Origin: Bacillota bacterium
GTDB lineage: Bacteria > Bacillota > Clostridia > UBA1381
Length of the DNA: 64,000 nt
Reading direction: 5' to 3'
NCBI GenBank assembly: GCA_029007725.1
Contig: JAQXIJ010000021.1
Span: 1-64,000, forward strand
Under the pieces are notes generated by a model. That model did not search any database. It was not told the DNA's origin and saw nothing but the letters and a program-made list of their open reading frames with translations. Each line of letters opens with the position of its first letter. Positions within the stretch are counted from its first letter, which is position 1. A program made the translations under genes and the position numbers. This document shows positions 1 to 8,725 of this stretch, in pieces.

Positions 1-572
1 AGGTGGTTGGTCGGCTCGTCTAAAAATAGCAGATTACAGTCTGACAGCAGAATTTTTGCGAGCGTAACGCGCGTTTTTTGTCCGCCTGACAGGTCGCTCA
101 CATTTTTATCAAGCTCTGTTTCTGAAAACCCCAGTCCCAAAAGGCAAGACTTAATAAGATTTTTATAATAAAATCCATCCAACTCAGCGAAGCGCTCCTG
201 AAGCTTTTGCTGCTTCAGAACCAGTTCTTCAAGCCCTTCCGGCTCATTTTCTATCTCCCAGTGAACACAATCAAGCTCCCTTTCAATTTCCACAACCTCA
301 GCAAAAACGGTCAGAACCTCGTCAAAAACCGTTTTTTTTGATTCGATGCAGGAATACTGCTCCATATATCCTATTTTAAGAAATTTATTGCGGAAAATAT
401 CTCCTATGTCATAGGTCGCTTTTTCCATCAAGATTTTGATGAGCGTGGATTTTCCGGCGCCGTTTATGCCGATAAAACCTATCTTATCCTTATCATCTAT
501 TGAAAAGGAGACATCCGAAAACAGAACCTCATCGCCAAATGATTTGGTCAGTTTATTAACATTTATAAGCAT
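1..572 (-). CDS. ABC-F family ATPase, partial (N-terminal side missing its continuation past the window edge)
   Basis: Reading the minus strand from an ATG at 572 gives a protein that runs off the left edge after about 190 residues. It starts with a typical ABC-F N-terminus and has a Walker A (GINGAGKST, about residues 35-43), an ABC signature (LSGGQKTR, about 160) and a Walker B followed by DEPTNHL at the very edge. ABC-F proteins are soluble twin ATPases without membrane domains that act on ribosomes, in translation or antibiotic protection. Signature and Walker B of one domain appear within 190 residues of the start. It could be the first domain of a twin ATPase, or the gene could begin elsewhere as a short form. 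Subfamily cannot be told. It lies 15 bp downstream of the SLH hydrolase start-to-stop block in the same orientation. Confidence 0.9.
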   Translation of the reverse strand, partial: MLINVNKLTKSFGDEVLFSDVSFSIDDKDKIGFIGINGAGKSTLIKILMEKATYDIGDIFRNKFLKIGYMEQYSCIESKKTVFDEVLTVFAEVVEIERELDCVHWEIENEPEGLEELVLKQQKLQERFAELDGFYYKNLIKSCLLGLGFSETELDKNVSDLSGGQKTRVTLAKILLSDCNLLFLDEPTNH

Positions 573-587
573 TATTTACTCCGTAAG

Positions 588-1697
588 CTACATTTTTTCA
601 AGATAATTATGCAAAATACTGTATCCGTAATACAAATCCGGGCACCACTTTCCGCCGAGTTCCTCAACAGTTTTGACGCTGCCTGCCCATTTAAGTGTTT
701 TTACCGAATAGTATCTGCCGTGCGGTGTCCCTACCGGTTCAAGACCGATATATGCCGACATATGATTAAAGTGTGCTCTTACTCCGTCATCGGGAGTTTC
801 AAAGGTTTCGTGGTCCTCTGTTCTGTCTCCGGTCGCGCCCTTAACCTTTATTCCAGCCCAGTTGTTCTGCTCTGGCAGAACATTTCCACCGTATTTTCCG
901 TATCCGGTTTCCTTTGCCGCCTGAGCATACAAAATTTCCGGACGTATTCCGGTTATTTCGCCGTACTTCCAATAAATATCGGCAATGTCAATAAATCTTT
1001 CCGCCGCGCCGCTTTTTTTTGCCCACGCCTTTGCCTGTCCAACCGAAATCTGCGCCGCACCGCAAATAGGTGTCGACGACTGCTTTACTCCAAGATCAAG
1101 AGTAATCTTGCCTTCCTTTGCGCCAAGCACGCGGTACAAAAGCGAGCATGCTTCAGCTCTTGTAAGTAGGTCTGCCGGACGCAGCATACCGTCCGAGCCT
1201 TTATAATATCCTCTTTCCACAGCAATGCTCAAAAGCTTTTTATAGTCGCTGTCTACTTGGTTGTAGTCCGAAAAATTCACCGAAAGAATATCCGGGTTGC
1301 GCAAATTACTCTCTTTTAGTCCTGAAGACAGCACAAGTGATGCAGCGAATTCCTGTCTTGACACATTTTCGTCAGGCTTAAAGTTGCTGCCGGATTTTTT
1401 CATATACTTATGAAAAGCCTGAATATATGCGTATGACCATCGGTCATTGAAAACATCGGAAAAGTCAGAGTATTCGTCTGCCGTAAGCCCAAACGCATCC
1501 ACCATTATTTTTGCCATCTGCTCGCGCGTCAGATTATCACCGAGAGCCAAATCTCCGTTTTCCATTCCTGACAGAATTTTTTTCTCTACACAGTAATTAA
1601 CCGCGTTTTTTGCCCATTCATATTCTGCAAAAGCAGGCATCTGAAACAAAAGTGCTGCCGCTATTACTAAAGATGGTAATTTTACAGATTTTTTCAC
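588..1697 (-). CDS. SLH-domain glucosaminidase (GH73-like wall hydrolase)
   Basis: This 369-aa exported protein likely cleaves peptidoglycan glycan at the cell surface. Residues 1-24 are a signal peptide (Lys-rich start, hydrophobic core, cleavage near AFA-EY). Three SLH-like repeats follow at about 25-70, 78-130 and 142-195; these usually bind secondary wall polymers. The C-terminal part, about 235-369, resembles GH73 glucosaminidase, with the likely catalytic Glu in AAKETGYG (about residue 264) and NNWAGIK downstream. The start is a GTG at 1697 with GGAG six bases upstream. The usual order in the family is variable, so the SLH-first layout is not remarkable. Substrate is inferred from the domain only. 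Confidence 0.88.
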   Translation of the reverse strand: MKKSVKLPSLVIAAALLFQMPAFAEYEWAKNAVNYCVEKKILSGMENGDLALGDNLTREQMAKIMVDAFGLTADEYSDFSDVFNDRWSYAYIQAFHKYMKKSGSNFKPDENVSRQEFAASLVLSSGLKESNLRNPDILSVNFSDYNQVDSDYKKLLSIAVERGYYKGSDGMLRPADLLTRAEACSLLYRVLGAKEGKITLDLGVKQSSTPICGAAQISVGQAKAWAKKSGAAERFIDIADIYWKYGEITGIRPEILYAQAAKETGYGKYGGNVLPEQNNWAGIKVKGATGDRTEDHETFETPDDGVRAHFNHMSAYIGLEPVGTPHGRYYSVKTLKWAGSVKTVEELGGKWCPDLYYGYSILHNYLEKM

Positions 1698-1711
1698 AAC
1701 AGTCTCCGTTC

Positions 1712-1727
1712 TGCCGCGTACGCGGCA
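1712..1727. repeat. Perfect 16-bp GC-rich palindrome just upstream of the SLH hydrolase ribosome-binding site
   Basis: TGCCGCGTACGCGGCA is its own reverse complement and lies about 14 bases before the GTG start at 1697, next to the GGAG ribosome-binding site. It could be a regulator site or an mRNA hairpin affecting translation. No T-run follows, so it is not a terminator. Confidence 0.6.
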
Positions 1728-1844
1728 CCAGTTGTCACAAAAAACACATCGCCTTGCACAAAACGGCTCCGGCTCATATACTGTCGAAACCTGTTCGGCA
1801 AATTTTTCATGTCAACATGTATAAAATATAAATATTCTTTCCCT

Positions 1845-2633
1845 CTATATTTTCTTAATTACACCCTTGGGGCACTTTGCTGCGCAAATTCCACAGGATT
1901 TACACTTGTTATAATCTATGACCGCCAGATTGTCTTCAACGGTAATTGCCTCAAACGGGCAGTTCTTTTCGCATATTTTACATGCTATACAACCTGCTGA
2001 GCAATATTTATTTACCTCCTGACCCTTATTTCTGTTGCGACATATTACCGATACTTTCTTATTCTTAGGAATAATTTCAATTATATGCTTTGGACAGGCT
2101 TTTTCGCACATTCCGCAGGCCGTACACTTTTCTTCGTCAACAGCCGCAATGCCGTCAACAATCGAAATTGCACCGAAGTTGCAGACTTTTGTGCATGTTC
2201 CGAAGCCAAGACATCCTTCGGTACATGCTTTCGGGCCTCCGGCAAGTCTTGCCGCCGCAGCACAGTCCTCTACACCAAAATATTCATATTTATTCTTTGC
2301 CTTTTCACAGGTTCCGCCACACATAACCCTGGCTGTTTTAGGCTCCTGCTTTTCGGCTTTTTTTCCCATTATTTCGCCGATTGCGTCCGCCGCTGTTTCC
2401 TTTCCGACGCTGCAGCAGTTTATCGGAGCACCATCCTCAACAACTGCCTTGGCATAGGCGCTGCAGCCTGCATATCCACATCCTCCGCAGTTTGCCCCGG
2501 GCAGAATTTCTTCAATTTTTCCTATTCTTTCGTCTACATCAACTCTGAATATAACAGAAGCATATGCTAAAAGGCAGCCGAACACAAGACCTATTATACC
2601 TACGGTAAGCACCGCTGAAACTATACTGTTCAT
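1845..2633 (-). CDS. rnfB: Rnf complex subunit B (iron-sulfur electron-transfer subunit)
   Basis: A 262-aa ferredoxin-like subunit thought to receive electrons from reduced ferredoxin and pass them into the Rnf complex. Residues 1-27 form one membrane anchor. A four-cysteine Fe-S motif follows (CGGCGYAGC around residue 49, with CC further on), then another Cys-rich part with CGGTC and CLGFGTC. Three classical 4Fe-4S motifs occur near the C-terminus: CTACGMCEKACP, CIACKICEKNCP and CKSCGICAAKCP. It is the last gene of rnfCDGEAB, 12 bp after rnfA. No clear terminator follows, so reading through into the SLH hydrolase is possible. Confidence 0.96.
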   Translation of the reverse strand: MNSIVSAVLTVGIIGLVFGCLLAYASVIFRVDVDERIGKIEEILPGANCGGCGYAGCSAYAKAVVEDGAPINCCSVGKETAADAIGEIMGKKAEKQEPKTARVMCGGTCEKAKNKYEYFGVEDCAAAARLAGGPKACTEGCLGFGTCTKVCNFGAISIVDGIAAVDEEKCTACGMCEKACPKHIIEIIPKNKKVSVICRNRNKGQEVNKYCSAGCIACKICEKNCPFEAITVEDNLAVIDYNKCKSCGICAAKCPKGVIKKI

Positions 2634-2645
2634 TGCTTATCCTCC

Positions 2646-3233
2646 TTAAATAGCAAAACCGGAAAAGCCCATAAACGCTATAGCCATAAGTCCTGCCGTT
2701 ATAAGCGCTATAGGAAATCCTCTGAAAGGTACCGGAACTTCTTTTTCACTGATAAATTCACGGATACCGGCAAAAAGGATTATCGAAAGCGAAAAGCCCA
2801 TTGCGGCAAATGTTCCGTAAAGAATCGAATGTATAAAGTCGTAGTTGTTCTGAACATTAAGCAGAGTGACCGCCAAAACTGCGCAGTTTGTCGTAATAAG
2901 CGGGAGATATATGCCAAGCGCATTATAAAGTGACGGCATTGCTTTTTTTATGAACATTTCAACAAATTGAACAAGTCCAGCGATAATAAGAATAAAAACT
3001 ATCGTCTGCAAATATTCAAGGTTGAATTTTTCAAGAAGAAAGTGATTTGCCGCCCACGTAAACATTGACGCTATTGCCATGACAAAGGTTACTGCCATGC
3101 CCATTCCCATTGCGGTATCGAGTTTTTTCGACACACCTAAAAACGGGCAACAGCCCAGGAACTTGACCATAACGAAGTTTTCGGTGAACAGCGCTGCAAT
3201 TATAAGCGAGATTATTGAAGGTTGTGACGACAT
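2646..3233 (-). CDS. rnfA: Rnf complex subunit A (integral membrane)
   Basis: A 195-aa polytopic membrane subunit with about six hydrophobic segments and the usual N-terminal [18 protein letters not shown], a family hallmark with membrane Cys residues implicated in an Fe-S site shared with RnfE. It belongs to the ion-translocating core. Its start overlaps the rnfE stop (TAATG at 3233), which indicates translational coupling. RnfA and RnfE are homologous; order and the conserved N-terminus separate them here. Confidence 0.96.
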   Translation of the reverse strand: MSSQPSIISLIIAALFTENFVMVKFLGCCPFLGVSKKLDTAMGMGMAVTFVMAIASMFTWAANHFLLEKFNLEYLQTIVFILIIAGLVQFVEMFIKKAMPSLYNALGIYLPLITTNCAVLAVTLLNVQNNYDFIHSILYGTFAAMGFSLSIILFAGIREFISEKEVPVPFRGFPIALITAGLMAIAFMGFSGFAI

Positions 3234-3841
3234 TATTCATTTCCTCCTTTTCTTTTTGCAACTATTGCATTTATCGAAGCGATGAGTATTCCCAACACAA
3301 TAAATCCGCCAGGAGGCATCCCAATAATTGCTACAGGCTTTATTACACTGCCGTAAAGCTTTATTCCCCAAACACTGCCGCTTCCAATAAATTCGCGGAC
3401 AGCCGAAATTATGCAAAGCGCGCAAGTAAAGCCGAGCCCCATGCTCAGTCCGTCAAGCGCGGATTTTCCTACACTGTTTTTTGATGCAAATGCCTCTGCA
3501 CGAGCAAGAATTATGCAGTTTACAACAATAAGCGGAATGAAAATTCCTAGTGAAGAATACAATGATGGAACATATGCATTAAGCAGCATTTGCACTATAG
3601 TTACAAAGGTTGCTATTATTACTATGTATGCGGCAATGCGCACCTTTTCGGGGATAATTTTCCGTAAAAGAGATATCAGCATGTTCGACATTATAAGAAC
3701 CACCGTTGCCGAAAGTCCCATTCCCAGCCCATTTTTAAGCGTTGTTGTTACCGCAAGCGTGGGGCACATTCCAAGAAGCTGAACAAATGTAGGGTTTTCA
3801 TACAAAAGTCCGTTCAAAAAAATCGATTTATCTTTTTTCAT
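3233..3841 (-). CDS. rnfE: Rnf complex subunit E (integral membrane)
   Basis: A 202-aa membrane protein homologous to RnfA, with about six hydrophobic helices and the N-terminal pattern [17 protein letters not shown]. RnfE and RnfA form an inverted pair in the membrane core that couples electron flow to Na+ or H+ export. It starts one base after the rnfG stop and overlaps rnfA, so it sits in a tightly packed operon. Nothing is unusual in length or motifs. Confidence 0.96.
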   Translation of the reverse strand: MKKDKSIFLNGLLYENPTFVQLLGMCPTLAVTTTLKNGLGMGLSATVVLIMSNMLISLLRKIIPEKVRIAAYIVIIATFVTIVQMLLNAYVPSLYSSLGIFIPLIVVNCIILARAEAFASKNSVGKSALDGLSMGLGFTCALCIISAVREFIGSGSVWGIKLYGSVIKPVAIIGMPPGGFIVLGILIASINAIVAKRKGGNE

Positions 3842-3842
3842 T

Positions 3843-4406
3843 CTACTCTACTCCCCTCATTTGCTTAACCGTATCAACAGCCTCGTTTACGCCCTTTGTT
3901 ACCGCTCTTGACGTAATGGTTGCCGATGAAATTGCGTCTATCTGATTATCCTTGGCATTTTCCTTTACCACTTCAATGCCCGACGTCTTGCCCGCAAACT
4001 GTTTTCTGAAATCTTCATTTTCACAGTTTGCGCCAAGTCCCGCCGTTTCCGACTGCGACACTATTTCAAGACCTGTCACTTTGAAATCATTGTCAATGCC
4101 AACTATCATTGAAATTTCTCCGCCGTAACCCTTTGGCGCAGCTTTAACCGCAACACCGGCATCTCCGGCACTGTAAATTTCTTTAACGCACGAGCCTTCC
4201 TCCGGATTGAACTCAACCTTATCAAAGCTCTGCGCTTCCGGCAGAACCTTTTTCATTGCGAGTTCCTGCGTTTTTTTATCATTATGTGCTATAACCGGCG
4301 CCGTGCACGAATTTACGACCGCAAGAATAAGAGCTGCAACAGCCGTTATCGCAAACAGAATTGCGCCGACTTTTATTATTTCGGTTCTATCACTGCTTTT
4401 AAGCAT
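3843..4406 (-). CDS. rnfG: Rnf complex subunit G (covalent FMN subunit)
   Basis: A 187-aa protein with one N-terminal membrane helix (about residues 12-32) and an extracytoplasmic FMN-binding domain. The flavin attachment motif in this family is S-G/S-A-T-x-T; SSATITS is seen at about residue 160, and the second Thr would carry FMN through a phosphoester bond. The preceding AGLGANCENEDF is also typical. It overlaps rnfD by 8 bp. Confidence 0.96.
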   Translation of the reverse strand: MLKSSDRTEIIKVGAILFAITAVAALILAVVNSCTAPVIAHNDKKTQELAMKKVLPEAQSFDKVEFNPEEGSCVKEIYSAGDAGVAVKAAPKGYGGEISMIVGIDNDFKVTGLEIVSQSETAGLGANCENEDFRKQFAGKTSGIEVVKENAKDNQIDAISSATITSRAVTKGVNEAVDTVKQMRGVE

Positions 4407-5373
4407 TTTTCTTTACCTCCCCAAACTTTTTTGGAATGGTATATCTGTCAATAAGAGGTGCCGCAACATTCATCAGTATGATTGAAAAGGACACACCCTC
4501 AGGATATCCGCCGAAGGTGCGGATTGCAAATGTAAGAATTCCGCAGCCTATTCCGAAAATTATCTGTCCCACAGGCGATGTAGGCGTAGTTACGTAATCT
4601 GTCGCCATGAAAAACGCACCGAGCAGAAGTCCGCCGGTCAGAATATGCAAAAGAGTAAAATAACCCTGCGAATACCCAGTGTTATTTCTGCCAAAAAGGA
4701 ACATGAACACTGCAAATGTAAGTATGTATGAAAGCGGAATTTTCCAGCTTACGACCTTTCTGATAAGAAGATATGCAAAACCGATAAGCAGCATCAGTCC
4801 GGAGGTTTCTCCTATGCAACCTGCTTTTCCTCCCAAAAATGCGTTAAGCAAAGACGGCATACTGCCGTCCGATGTTCCTTTAAGCACCGCAAGCGGAGTT
4901 GCAGACGAAACTGCGTCAGCTCCGTAGCCCATAAACGGAGTGACAAACGCAGTCATACTGCCCGCCCATGCCGCAAGCATAAAGCACCTAGCGGCAAGAG
5001 CCGGATTCATAAAGTTTTTCCCAAGACCTCCGTAAAGCTGCTTTACGATTATTATAGCAAATACACTGCCGATAACAACCATCCATAACGGAATGGTAAC
5101 GGGCATATTTAGTCCGAGCAGTATTCCGGTAACAACCGTCGAAAAATCTCCGACAGTTATGCGTTTTTTCATAATTTTTTCAAATACGTATTCCGATACA
5201 ATGCAAGCAGCCACCGCCGTCATAATAACCACAGCAGCACGAAATCCGAAAAAATAAACTCCCGATGCTATCGCCGGAATCAGCGCTATAACAACATCGG
5301 TCATAATGGATGCAACAGATTCATTTGCACTTATGTGAGGAGAAGATGTAACTGTAAATTTTTGTTCTGTCAT
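4399..5373 (-). CDS. rnfD: Rnf complex subunit D (integral membrane, FMN-binding)
   Basis: A 324-aa membrane protein of the NqrB/RnfD family with about eight to ten hydrophobic helices. The N-terminus carries the usual VTSSPHIS pattern. SSATPLAVLK (about residue 155-165) corresponds to the flavin-attachment segment of the family. It sits in the membrane core with RnfA and RnfE. The ATG overlaps the rnfC stop by four bases (ATGA), and the 3' end overlaps rnfG. Confidence 0.96.
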   Translation of the reverse strand: MTEQKFTVTSSPHISANESVASIMTDVVIALIPAIASGVYFFGFRAAVVIMTAVAACIVSEYVFEKIMKKRITVGDFSTVVTGILLGLNMPVTIPLWMVVIGSVFAIIIVKQLYGGLGKNFMNPALAARCFMLAAWAGSMTAFVTPFMGYGADAVSSATPLAVLKGTSDGSMPSLLNAFLGGKAGCIGETSGLMLLIGFAYLLIRKVVSWKIPLSYILTFAVFMFLFGRNNTGYSQGYFTLLHILTGGLLLGAFFMATDYVTTPTSPVGQIIFGIGCGILTFAIRTFGGYPEGVSFSIILMNVAAPLIDRYTIPKKFGEVKKNA

Positions 5374-6686
5374 TTCTTTTTCCTCCTGTTTTCTATAATT
5401 TTTTGCTTAGCCATGCGTATATTCTGCAGCGGGCTTTGCTTTCCCGGGCACAGATATGAACACAAACCGCACTCTATACAGTCCAGTATATTATACCTCA
5501 TACACTTTTCTAAGTCACCCTCTGCTGCATATCTTGAAAGATACAGCGGCATAAGCTTCATTGGGCAATGACTTACACACTTTCCGCAGCGTATGCACGG
5601 CGAATAATCGTCATAAATAGCCTCTGTTTCCGAAAATGCCAGAATTGCAGAGGTGGTTTTCATCGTCGGAACATCAAGTGTAAACTGTGCCATTCCCATC
5701 ATGGGTCCGCCCATGATGATTTTTTTCGGCGGCTTTGAAAATCCTCCGGCCGCATCTGTTACAAAACTGAAAAGTGTGCCTATGCGTACTTCAAGATTGC
5801 ACGGCTTTGCCACAGCATCGCCCGCAACCGTAATTATTCTTGATATTACCGGCATTCCTGTTGCAAAAGCTTCGTTTATTTCATATGCGGTGTCTACGTT
5901 TATTACAATTGCGCCAATGTCTATGGGAAGACCGCCAGACGGCACGCTCTTTCCCGAAACCGCTTTTATTATGTGCTTTTCTGAGCCCTGCGGATATTTT
6001 GTTTTAAGCGCAATAACCTCAATACCGCTTGATGAGGTTTTTTGCTTCAACAGTTCAATAACGTCTGCTTTGTTGGCCTCTACCGCTATATACGCCTTTT
6101 CAAGTTCAAAAATCTTCATGCAGATTTTCAGTCCACTGATTACCTTTTCGGGTTCTTCGATCAGTCTTCTGTGGTCAGAGGTTATGTACGGCTCGCATTC
6201 GGCTGCATTTACAATAAGGTGTGTAACCTTTTTTCCGTCCGGCACTGTCAATTTTGCATGGGTAGGAAAACCTGCTCCGCCCATTCCAACAATTCCGGCA
6301 TTGCGAATTACTCCTATTATATCCTTGGCGCTCATTTTGTCCGGATTCTTTGGGCAAACATCGTCTGAAACAAGATATTTTCCATCATTTTCAACAATAA
6401 TCGCCGTCACCATAGTTCCGGATGGATGCAGATGTGGCTTAATAGCAGTCACCGTTCCCGAAATCGAAGAATGAAGCGGCACCGTCAGAAAAGCGTCGGA
6501 ATCAGCAATCACCTGACCGACCTTTACATATTCGCCCAGCGAAACCTTGGGTTCTATCATTGCCCCTATATGCTGATGCAGCAAAAATATATGTTCCCTT
6601 GCACCGTCAATTTGTCGGACCGGAACACCATTTGTCTGTTCCTTATGGTCCGGAATATGCATTCCGCCTTTGAAAGTTCTAAGCAA
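5370..6686 (-). CDS. rnfC: Rnf complex subunit C (NADH/FMN-binding subunit)
   Basis: A 438-aa peripheral subunit that passes electrons to NAD+. Features in order: N-terminal TFKGGMHIPDHK; a nucleotide/FMN-binding motif GMGGAGFPTHAK (about residues 136-147); a SLBB-like region; two 4Fe-4S motifs CIRCGKCVSHCP and CIECGLCSYLCP (about 365-415). The start is a TTG at 6686 preceded by a strong AGGGGGTGG; an ATG at residue 9 lies inside the conserved N-terminus, so TTG is preferred. First gene of the rnf operon. Confidence 0.96.
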   Translation of the reverse strand: MLRTFKGGMHIPDHKEQTNGVPVRQIDGAREHIFLLHQHIGAMIEPKVSLGEYVKVGQVIADSDAFLTVPLHSSISGTVTAIKPHLHPSGTMVTAIIVENDGKYLVSDDVCPKNPDKMSAKDIIGVIRNAGIVGMGGAGFPTHAKLTVPDGKKVTHLIVNAAECEPYITSDHRRLIEEPEKVISGLKICMKIFELEKAYIAVEANKADVIELLKQKTSSSGIEVIALKTKYPQGSEKHIIKAVSGKSVPSGGLPIDIGAIVINVDTAYEINEAFATGMPVISRIITVAGDAVAKPCNLEVRIGTLFSFVTDAAGGFSKPPKKIIMGGPMMGMAQFTLDVPTMKTTSAILAFSETEAIYDDYSPCIRCGKCVSHCPMKLMPLYLSRYAAEGDLEKCMRYNILDCIECGLCSYLCPGKQSPLQNIRMAKQKIIENRRKKK

Positions 6687-6720
6687 AATTCCACCCCCTG
6701 GAAATTAATATAATATAATA

Positions 6721-6749
6721 ATTATAGCACATTTTCCTATAAAATTCAA
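6721..6749 (-). promoter_or_regulatory. Promoter of the rnf operon
   Basis: On the minus strand: -35 TTGAAT (6744-6749), 17-bp spacer, -10 TATAAT (6721-6726), about 35 bases upstream of the rnfC TTG start. This is a near-consensus sigma-A promoter. No clear operator palindrome is visible. Confidence 0.75.
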
Positions 6750-6887
6750 TCGGATTGTAAAAAATTCGCCATAAAAAAACAAATTGTTCGGACAAGCAGT
6801 TATTTCACATCTTTTATCAAAAAGCATATGTGAATATACGCAGTTTTTTATTGCAATTATCCTAAACAATTCGTATCCTTTTTTATA

Positions 6888-7382
6888 CTATATTATTTGT
6901 TTAATTATTCCGAAGGAAATCAGCGACATCACAAGTCCCGCCGTCATTACTCCGAAAAATATCGGAAAAATCGAATCCTTGAATTTCATTCGAAGCAGAG
7001 TTGCAACAAGTGCCCCAGTCCATGCCCCGGTGCCCGGCAGTGGAATTGCAACGAATAAAAACAGTCCGAATTTTCCATATTTCCTGATTTGTCCAGACTT
7101 TGAAAGTGCACGATTTTCCATTCTTACAACTGCATTTTTAAAACGCGTTTTTTTCATCCATACAAAAATTTTGTCAATAAAAAACAGTATGAACGGTATT
7201 GGCAGCATATTGCCTATCACCGCAAGAATGTATGTTGAAAAAAAATCCATTTTCAAAAATCCCGCCGCCAAAAGACTGCCCCTCAGCTCCAGGATAGGTA
7301 TCATGGAAATTATAAATACAATTACTTCTTTTGAAAGTTTCCCCGAAAAAAAGCCGACTATTGCTTCTACTGCACTGTTCAT
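6888..7382 (-). CDS. COG2426-type small membrane protein (putative small multidrug exporter)
   Basis: A 164-aa integral membrane protein with about four to five hydrophobic segments. The motif PLPGTGAWTGALVA (about residue 111-124) and the ELRGSL segment near residue 32 mark the COG2426 'small multi-drug export' family, whose real substrate is poorly known. The ATG at 7382 lies eight bases after GGAGG; a TTG one codon earlier is possible. It follows the methyltransferase gene by about 14 bp, and both probably share the transcript starting before 9852. A weak hairpin with a T-run lies downstream (about 6824-6841). Confidence 0.82.
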   Translation of the reverse strand: MNSAVEAIVGFFSGKLSKEVIVFIISMIPILELRGSLLAAGFLKMDFFSTYILAVIGNMLPIPFILFFIDKIFVWMKKTRFKNAVVRMENRALSKSGQIRKYGKFGLFLFVAIPLPGTGAWTGALVATLLRMKFKDSIFPIFFGVMTAGLVMSLISFGIIKQII

Positions 7383-7396
7383 CAAAAGTTCCTCCG

Positions 7397-8725
7397 TTAA
7401 ATCTGTCTTAAATATTTGGGGAAATGATTTTTAAGCACACCGTCCGATGCCTTTCCCCAACCTATCGGGCAGTTATTATATAGTACTGCGCACCACCCCT
7501 TTTTATCACTTGCAAGCGTTTCGCCACGATAAAATTTCTCAGGCTCGCGGGTATCTTCCGTAATTTTAAAATCACTGCTTTCAAGCGCCACGCACAGCGA
7601 ATGCGCCGGCTCAAACCTGCCCTTTTTACAGGTTCCGAGCATAAGGCCCGGCAGAACGACTTTTATTTTATCAACATCCAGTTCATACGGTATTAGGTAC
7701 AGACGGTCACCGAATCCTACTATTTCTCCGTGCAGATGCGTATTAAGGCTTTCATGCTCAAACTGCCTGAATATATCCTCGTTTTGGCAGTCATAGTGCT
7801 TTTTGCATATGTTTTTCTGTCCGCCGGTTTTTTCAAACAAAGCGATGAAATGGCCCTCGCCTTTACTTCTATGCGGAAAAATACGTTTTGTCATCGACAA
7901 GTCAAACTCGCTCTCGCACCACTTGCCGTTTCCATCTGAAACACCGTCAAGTTCTATTGGCAAAAGACGCATATATGGGTACTTTTTTAGTATGTAGTCC
8001 ACCACTCCCTCGTTTTCACAAGGGGCAAAGGTACAGGTTGAATAGACAAGCTTTCCGCCGCCCCTGAGCATTCTCAGCGCAGAATCCAAAATATGCTTCT
8101 GCCTCACCGCACAGGAACTAGTATGCGTCTCGCTCCATTCCTCTATAGCTTTCGGTTCCTTTTTGAACATACCCTCTCCCGAGCACGGTGCGTCAACTAT
8201 TATCTTATCAAAAAATCCGCCATATTTCTGTGCAAGCCGCTCCGGCGATTCGTTTGTTACAACCGCGTTTTTTATGCCCATTCTCTGAATATTCTCCGCA
8301 AGAACCGCCGCACGTTTCGGAATTATTTCATTGGCAACCAGAAGTCCGGTTCCTCCGAGTTTTTCCGCTGCATGTGTTGCTTTTCCGCCCGGGGCCGCAC
8401 ACAAATCAAGCACAAAATCTCCATTTTCAATACCAAGAGCCTCAACCGTTGACATTGCCGACGGTTCCTGAAAATATACCAATCCCCCCATATGATAAGG
8501 GTGTTTCCCCGACAGAACCGACTTGTCAATATAATATCCGTTTTCGCACCACTTAATACGCTCTAGTTTACCGGTCAGCTCTGTAACAATTTCGTATGAG
8601 TTTTTCTTAAGCGGATTTATGCGTATTCCGCTGTAAACGGCGCCGTTTTCAATAGCATAGGCAAAATCGGCATATTCGCTTCCCAGCATATTTTTCATTC
8701 TGTTTTCAAATTCCAAAGGAAGCAT
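7397..8725 (-). CDS. rsmF: RsmB/RsmF/NOP2-family RNA m5C methyltransferase
   Basis: A 442-aa SAM-dependent enzyme that methylates cytosine C5, probably in 16S rRNA. Conserved parts: DLCAAPGGKATH (SAM binding), DAPCSGEGMF (catalytic Cys in the PC motif) and YSTCTFAPCENE (second Cys). The C-terminal 150 residues match the RsmF-type RNA-binding region of Firmicutes. The start is the ATG at 8725, which overlaps the upstream TGA (TGATG) and has GGAGG upstream; an in-frame extension to 8776 lies in the upstream gene and is unlikely. Exact target (which cytosine) cannot be told. Confidence 0.92.
   Translation of the reverse strand: MLPLEFENRMKNMLGSEYADFAYAIENGAVYSGIRINPLKKNSYEIVTELTGKLERIKWCENGYYIDKSVLSGKHPYHMGGLVYFQEPSAMSTVEALGIENGDFVLDLCAAPGGKATHAAEKLGGTGLLVANEIIPKRAAVLAENIQRMGIKNAVVTNESPERLAQKYGGFFDKIIVDAPCSGEGMFKKEPKAIEEWSETHTSSCAVRQKHILDSALRMLRGGGKLVYSTCTFAPCENEGVVDYILKKYPYMRLLPIELDGVSDGNGKWCESEFDLSMTKRIFPHRSKGEGHFIALFEKTGGQKNICKKHYDCQNEDIFRQFEHESLNTHLHGEIVGFGDRLYLIPYELDVDKIKVVLPGLMLGTCKKGRFEPAHSLCVALESSDFKITEDTREPEKFYRGETLASDKKGWCAVLYNNCPIGWGKASDGVLKNHFPKYLRQI

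Noticed and set aside
5653-6474. A 273-codon open frame on the plus strand opposite rnfC
   Set aside because: It is a shadow of rnfC: no ribosome-binding site, no family resemblance, and the minus-strand gene is certain.
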